Shown in pieces: positions 23,320 through 27,285 of a DNA stretch of 27,285 bases (position 1 is its first letter; each line of letters starts with the position of its first letter). The stretch is from the NCBI GenBank assembly GCA_039030125.1, contig JBCCEV010000042.1, positions 1-27,285 on the forward strand, given 5' to 3'. Under the pieces are notes generated by a model, which was not told the DNA's origin, searched no databases, and worked only from the letters and a program-made list of their open reading frames with translations. The DNA comes from JBCCEV01 sp039030125 (lineage in GTDB: Bacteria; Pseudomonadota; Gammaproteobacteria; Ga0077536). Position numbers and translations under genes: made by a program.

Positions 23320-25500
23320 CTAGCCGTCTTGCTGGCTCGCCTTAAGTTCGATACGTCGGCGATGCAGGACCGGCTCGGTATACCCACTTGGATGATGAAC
23401 GCCACCGAACACCAATTCGCACGCTGCTTGAAAGGCGACCGAATCGTCAAAGTTGGGTGCCATAGGTTTATATTCGGGATCGCCCGCATTCTGGCGATCG
23501 ACGACCTCCGCCATGCGCTTAAGCGTTTCCAAAACATGGGTCCGTCTAACAAAATCGTGGCGCAGCCAATTGGCCAGATGCTGCGATGAGATACGGAGGG
23601 TGGCTCTGTCTTCCATCAAGCCGACGTCGTTAATATCAGGCACTTTTGAGCAGCCGATCCCTGCATCGATCCAACGCACAACGTAGCCGAGGATCCCCTG
23701 ACAGTTGTTATCGAGTTCCTGCTGGATGTCCTCATCCGATAACTGTTCTTCACCGAGCAAAGGAATGGTGAGAATGTCGTCTATGCTCGCACGCCGCCGG
23801 TTCTTGATATCGTTTTGACGGTCGCTCACCAGGGTCTTGTGATAGTGCAAGGAATGCAGCGTCGCCGCGGTTGGCGAGGGCACCCAAGCGGTGTTCGCGC
23901 CCGCCTCTAGGTGTCCCCCTTTGGAATCGATCATTTCGTTCATTAAATCGGGCTTTGGCCACATGCCCTTGCCAATTTGAGCGACGCCCTGCAGCCCGCA
24001 GGACAAGCCAACGTCGACATTCCAGTCTTCGTAAGCTTTCATCCAATTCTCGTTGCGCATGGCTTCCTTGCGCACCATCACTCCGGCCTCCATGGCACTA
24101 TGGATTTCATCACCGGTGCGATCAAGAAAACCAGTATTGATGAATATCAAGCGATCCTTAGCGGCACGAATACACTCTTTAAGATTTATCGTCGTGCGCC
24201 GTTCTTCATCCATGATGCCGATCTTCAAGGTGTTGCGCGGCAATTTGAGTACGTCTTCGACTTTAGCGAAAAGCTCACATGAGAATTCCACTTCTTCTGG
24301 CCCGTGCATCTTTGGTTTAACGATGTACATGGAACCAGTGCGCGAATTTCGAAGCTGATTAAGGCCTTTGAGGTCGTAGAGTGCGATCGTCGCCGTGATC
24401 ACCGCATCCAATATACCTTCCGGTACCTCTTGTCCCTTCAACAGCACCGCTTCGTTGGTCATAAGATGTCCGACGTTACGTACTAGCAACAATGAGCGGC
24501 CATGCAGCGTGATGGGCTGTCCTTTGGGATCTAAGAAATGTAAATCAGGCGTTAAGGTGCGCGTCATCGGCTTGCCGTTCTTCTCAAACGTTTCGCTCAA
24601 ATTACCGCGCATGAGGCCAAGCCAATTTCGGTAAACCTCAGCTTTATCTTCACCATCGGCAGCGGCCACCGAATCTTCGCAATCTTGGATCGTTGTGATC
24701 GCAGACTCCAGAACTAAATCCTTGACGCCAGCTTCATCGCTATTGCCAATCGGGTGGTTGGGATCGATCTGGATGATAATGTGGAGATTGTTGTTCTTGA
24801 GGAGCACCTCCGAGGGTGCGTCCGAGCGTCCGTTGTAACCTGCAAACTTGCTCGGGTCCTTGAGACTAACCGTGGAACCATCATTAAGTTCTATAGCAAG
24901 CGCTCGATCGACTACGCGGTAATCGACCGCACTTGCGTGCGAACCCGAGCTTAATGGCACGATCTCATCAAGCAGCGCGCGCGCGTAGGCAATTACTTTC
25001 TCGCCCCGCCCGGGATTGTATTGCTTGCCCTTTTCCGCGCCTTTGTCCTCGGGGATCACATCAGTCCCGTAGAGTGCATCGTAGAGGGAACCCCAGCGCG
25101 CATTAGTCGCATTAAGGGCGTACCGCGCATTTTTAACCGGCACCACAAGCTGTGGGCCGGCAATATGCGCAATTTCATCGTCGACGTTTTGCGTGCCAAT
25201 GGAGAAGTCCGGACCCTCAGGAAGCAGGTAACCAATCTTCTCAAGAAACTTTTTATATTGTCCGTGATCGTGCGGCGCGTCGCTGCGCGATTGATGCCAG
25301 GTATTAAGCTCCGCCTGCAACTGGTAGCGCTTGAGCAAGAGGATATTGTTTTTGGGTGCCATCTCGGTAATGACTTCTTCAAGCAACGACCAAAATGCAT
25401 GCGCTTCCATGCCAAGGTCGGGAAGAATTTCATTGACCACCAGATCGTAAAGCGGGCGGGCAACTTGCATCGCGCTGTTCGGGATTGCGACGTGCGTCAT
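23320..25500 (-). CDS. glcB: Malate synthase G
   Basis: Condenses glyoxylate with acetyl-CoA to malate. At 726 residues it matches the E. coli enzyme length (723). Family hallmarks include GLMRGNLSETF, DEERRTTINLKE, FINTGFLDRTGDEIHS, the segment QGVAQIGKGMWPKPDL, LEAGANTAWVPSPTAATLHS, and MEDRATLRISSQHLANWL near the C-terminus, which carries the catalytic-Asp region. The start ATG has AAGG about seven bases upstream. Glyoxylate is an end product of allantoin, glycolate and some N-heterocycle breakdown, so it may serve the neighbouring catabolic genes, but it is also a common stand-alone housekeeping gene. Confidence 0.96.
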   Translation of the reverse strand: MTHVAIPNSAMQVARPLYDLVVNEILPDLGMEAHAFWSLLEEVITEMAPKNNILLLKRYQLQAELNTWHQSRSDAPHDHGQYKKFLEKIGYLLPEGPDFSIGTQNVDDEIAHIAGPQLVVPVKNARYALNATNARWGSLYDALYGTDVIPEDKGAEKGKQYNPGRGEKVIAYARALLDEIVPLSSGSHASAVDYRVVDRALAIELNDGSTVSLKDPSKFAGYNGRSDAPSEVLLKNNNLHIIIQIDPNHPIGNSDEAGVKDLVLESAITTIQDCEDSVAAADGEDKAEVYRNWLGLMRGNLSETFEKNGKPMTRTLTPDLHFLDPKGQPITLHGRSLLLVRNVGHLMTNEAVLLKGQEVPEGILDAVITATIALYDLKGLNQLRNSRTGSMYIVKPKMHGPEEVEFSCELFAKVEDVLKLPRNTLKIGIMDEERRTTINLKECIRAAKDRLIFINTGFLDRTGDEIHSAMEAGVMVRKEAMRNENWMKAYEDWNVDVGLSCGLQGVAQIGKGMWPKPDLMNEMIDSKGGHLEAGANTAWVPSPTAATLHSLHYHKTLVSDRQNDIKNRRRASIDDILTIPLLGEEQLSDEDIQQELDNNCQGILGYVVRWIDAGIGCSKVPDINDVGLMEDRATLRISSQHLANWLRHDFVRRTHVLETLKRMAEVVDRQNAGDPEYKPMAPNFDDSVAFQAACELVFGGVHHPSGYTEPVLHRRRIELKASQQDG

Positions 25501-25569
25501 TTCGATACCTTAAGGAACTAATGCTGAGTGAGGACGCGGATCATACAGAAAACCTCGCCACGACGAATC

Positions 25570-27225
25570 TTACTCGCGCCCGTACCTGGCCAGGATTGCC
25601 AGCGGCCGAGATCCCGGGTCCGCTGGCCCAGGTCTCGGGGCGGTGCGGACAACCCGCAGTAGGTCGCCTCCATGAGTCAGCGGATAATAGTTCGCGTAGC
25701 CCATTGGCGGTAACGGAACGGCGTCGATCCCGAGCACCCACGGGCAAGCCTCAAAGTGGGCGATGAGCCGCGCTTTTCCCTGCGACGGTAGGGGCGGCGG
25801 CAGGCTGGCGCGTCGCCCCTGAACATAGATCACCGCTGGATACGTCGTTGATATGCAGGCAGTGTCTGGCGACCCCTCGAGCACCGCCTTCACTGCGGCG
25901 TGGATCTGTTGCTCATAGGAAAACGCGGCGATCGCCTCGTTCGGGTTTAAATACCGATACCAAGCACTGGTACGAACCCAATCTTGGTGCGGTGTGTTTG
26001 CATAGCGCTTGATCTGTGAGAGAACAGAGACCGTTGAAGGTGCGATTGCACATACCGCGACCAAGGCGATAAGCAAATAAACCCCTTGCCGTACGCCAGA
26101 GGAAATTTTTGGCACAAGCGAACCAAACCCATCGAATGCATAGGCCACGAAAATTGGTAGCAGCGGGAAAAGGAAACGCTGCATATCGTTCGGAAACGGC
26201 CACACCAGCAGTAAAGCGAGGGAGCCGACGAGATACAGTGCATCGATGCGCCAGTGGCGCAGCCGCCGGCGAAGCGTAATCATTGCCGGAAGCAGGAGGA
26301 ACACCACCGCGATCGCCGAGTAATCAGAGGATAGAAAATCGAAACTCCGATGGGTGTGATAGGTGATCGCTCCAAGGTTGTCGCTCAATCTTTGGACAAG
26401 CACTAGCGGCGACTCGAACCACTGGACGGCACCGTCGAGGAAGATGCTGGCATAACCTGCAGACCAACCATTCAATGATTTGAAGATATTCCATCCCACG
26501 ATCGGCAACAACGCGACCGCCGATGCTTGCCACGCCAGGGAAGGTCTCGGCGCGCCGCGCCACAGCACCAGCAAATAACTCACTAGCAAAACCATCCCGG
26601 CCGACCGAGTAAGCGTCGCCAAGGCCACCAAAATTGCCGCGCCCAACCAGGCGCTGGTGCTGATATCCGTCAATCTGAGCGCAAAAAAAACAGCGAGACA
26701 AAGCGCAAGATAGAGTGTTTCGCTGAACACGCCGAAGGCGACGAACACGGTGCTTGGGATCGCGCTCCACAAAGCAGTGAGGAAAAATGCGCCCGCCAAC
26801 GTAGCGCCCTCCGCTCTCAAGAGTGCAAAAAAAATCGCCGCGGCTGATCCCAAAAACACACTGCCGACCACAAAACTGGTCGACGGAGAATCGATGCCGC
26901 CGCCGCACAAGCCCAGCAGCACTGAGAACAAAGGTGGGAACGGAAATTGCTCAAGCAGATGCGCGGCGAGGTGTTCTGGGATGGGAGCGCCGAAGCCCAA
27001 ATGCTGAGCGAGAAATAGGTAGACGATGCCGTCAGAATTAACCCCATCCACAGTGTTCTTCAGGGCGAGACCCACGAAGTACGCCGTGAACAGCAGGCCA
27101 ATGGCAATGGCTGAGGCGAGTGTCCCTCGAGGTTTTAAAGCGCGGTATGTTGCGGCTGGCTTAGAACTTTCGGACAAGTTCAGGCCTCGCAGAGCTGGCA
27201 GCCGACGCCGCCAGCTCGTGGGCAA
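25570..27225 (-). CDS. Multi-pass membrane protein, GT-C glycosyltransferase-like
   Basis: A protein of at least 551 residues with about ten to twelve hydrophobic segments from residue 37 to 400 and a soluble C-terminal domain of about 150 residues. An Asp in the first loop (GVNSDGIVYL, Asp65) and the overall layout resemble the dolichyl-phosphate-mannose or undecaprenyl-linked GT-C family, which adds sugars to proteins or lipids outside the membrane. I cannot name the substrate. The listed start is TTG at 27225, but the frame stays open to base 27285 through 20 more codons, so the gene may begin outside the window. The stop lies 69 bases beyond the malate synthase start. Confidence 0.72.
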   Translation of the reverse strand: MPTSWRRRLPALRGLNLSESSKPAATYRALKPRGTLASAIAIGLLFTAYFVGLALKNTVDGVNSDGIVYLFLAQHLGFGAPIPEHLAAHLLEQFPFPPLFSVLLGLCGGGIDSPSTSFVVGSVFLGSAAAIFFALLRAEGATLAGAFFLTALWSAIPSTVFVAFGVFSETLYLALCLAVFFALRLTDISTSAWLGAAILVALATLTRSAGMVLLVSYLLVLWRGAPRPSLAWQASAVALLPIVGWNIFKSLNGWSAGYASIFLDGAVQWFESPLVLVQRLSDNLGAITYHTHRSFDFLSSDYSAIAVVFLLLPAMITLRRRLRHWRIDALYLVGSLALLLVWPFPNDMQRFLFPLLPIFVAYAFDGFGSLVPKISSGVRQGVYLLIALVAVCAIAPSTVSVLSQIKRYANTPHQDWVRTSAWYRYLNPNEAIAAFSYEQQIHAAVKAVLEGSPDTACISTTYPAVIYVQGRRASLPPPLPSQGKARLIAHFEACPWVLGIDAVPLPPMGYANYYPLTHGGDLLRVVRTAPRPGPADPGSRPLAILARYGRE

Positions 27226-27285
27226 CAGAGCAACCCGGTTTAGCCGATGAGGATCCCACCGTACTGCACGAAGAATGGTACGAAA

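Overview
The window comes from a bacterium, most likely a proteobacterium and probably a gammaproteobacterium. This rests on moderately high GC, tightly packed genes, a VPLPGA-type envelope sorting tail, a PQQ quinohaemoprotein, an E. coli-length malate synthase G and a membrane GGDEF protein. The assignment comes from gene content only. No rRNA, tRNA, insertion sequence, CRISPR array, transporter or transcriptional regulator is visible.

Layout. At 65-1958 (+) lie the C-terminal part of a PQQ/cytochrome c dehydrogenase with a broken or edge-damaged 5' part, a 58-residue lipoprotein and a luciferase-like monooxygenase (LLM). At 1966-8062 (-) is a tight operon of hyuB-like, hyuA-like and two more LLM enzymes, divergent from a fourth LLM gene at 8173-9135 (+). 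A 359-base gap with no convincing gene follows. At 9495-11567 (+) is a membrane protein with a spermidine-synthase-like domain, and at 11621-12876 (+) a limonene-epoxide-hydrolase-like gene paired with a fifth LLM gene. At 12917-16104 (-) an operon encodes a Rieske oxygenase, a small unknown protein, an NTF2-like protein and an acetamidase/formamidase. Divergent from it at 16261-18123 (+) are a RutA-like flavoprotein and a hydantoin-racemase-family protein. A secreted VPLPGA protein follows at 18231-18845 (+). At 18842-21990 (-) is an operon for an SQR-like flavoprotein, RidA, an alpha/beta hydrolase and an SDR. The window closes with a diguanylate cyclase-like gene, malate synthase G and a membrane glycosyltransferase-like gene, all on the minus strand.

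How the genes may work together (inference). Six different LLM oxygenases surround ATP-dependent cyclic-amide hydrolase subunits, an amidase, a Rieske oxygenase, a racemase-family protein and RutA/RutC/RutD-like proteins. This looks like an undescribed catabolic locus for a nitrogen-containing ring or lactam. One arm resembles a limonene-type epoxidase plus epoxide hydrolase. Malate synthase G could absorb glyoxylate, a common end product of purine and hydantoin breakdown. Neither a flavin reductase nor a ferredoxin or ferredoxin reductase is encoded here, so the oxygenases must draw electrons from partners elsewhere.
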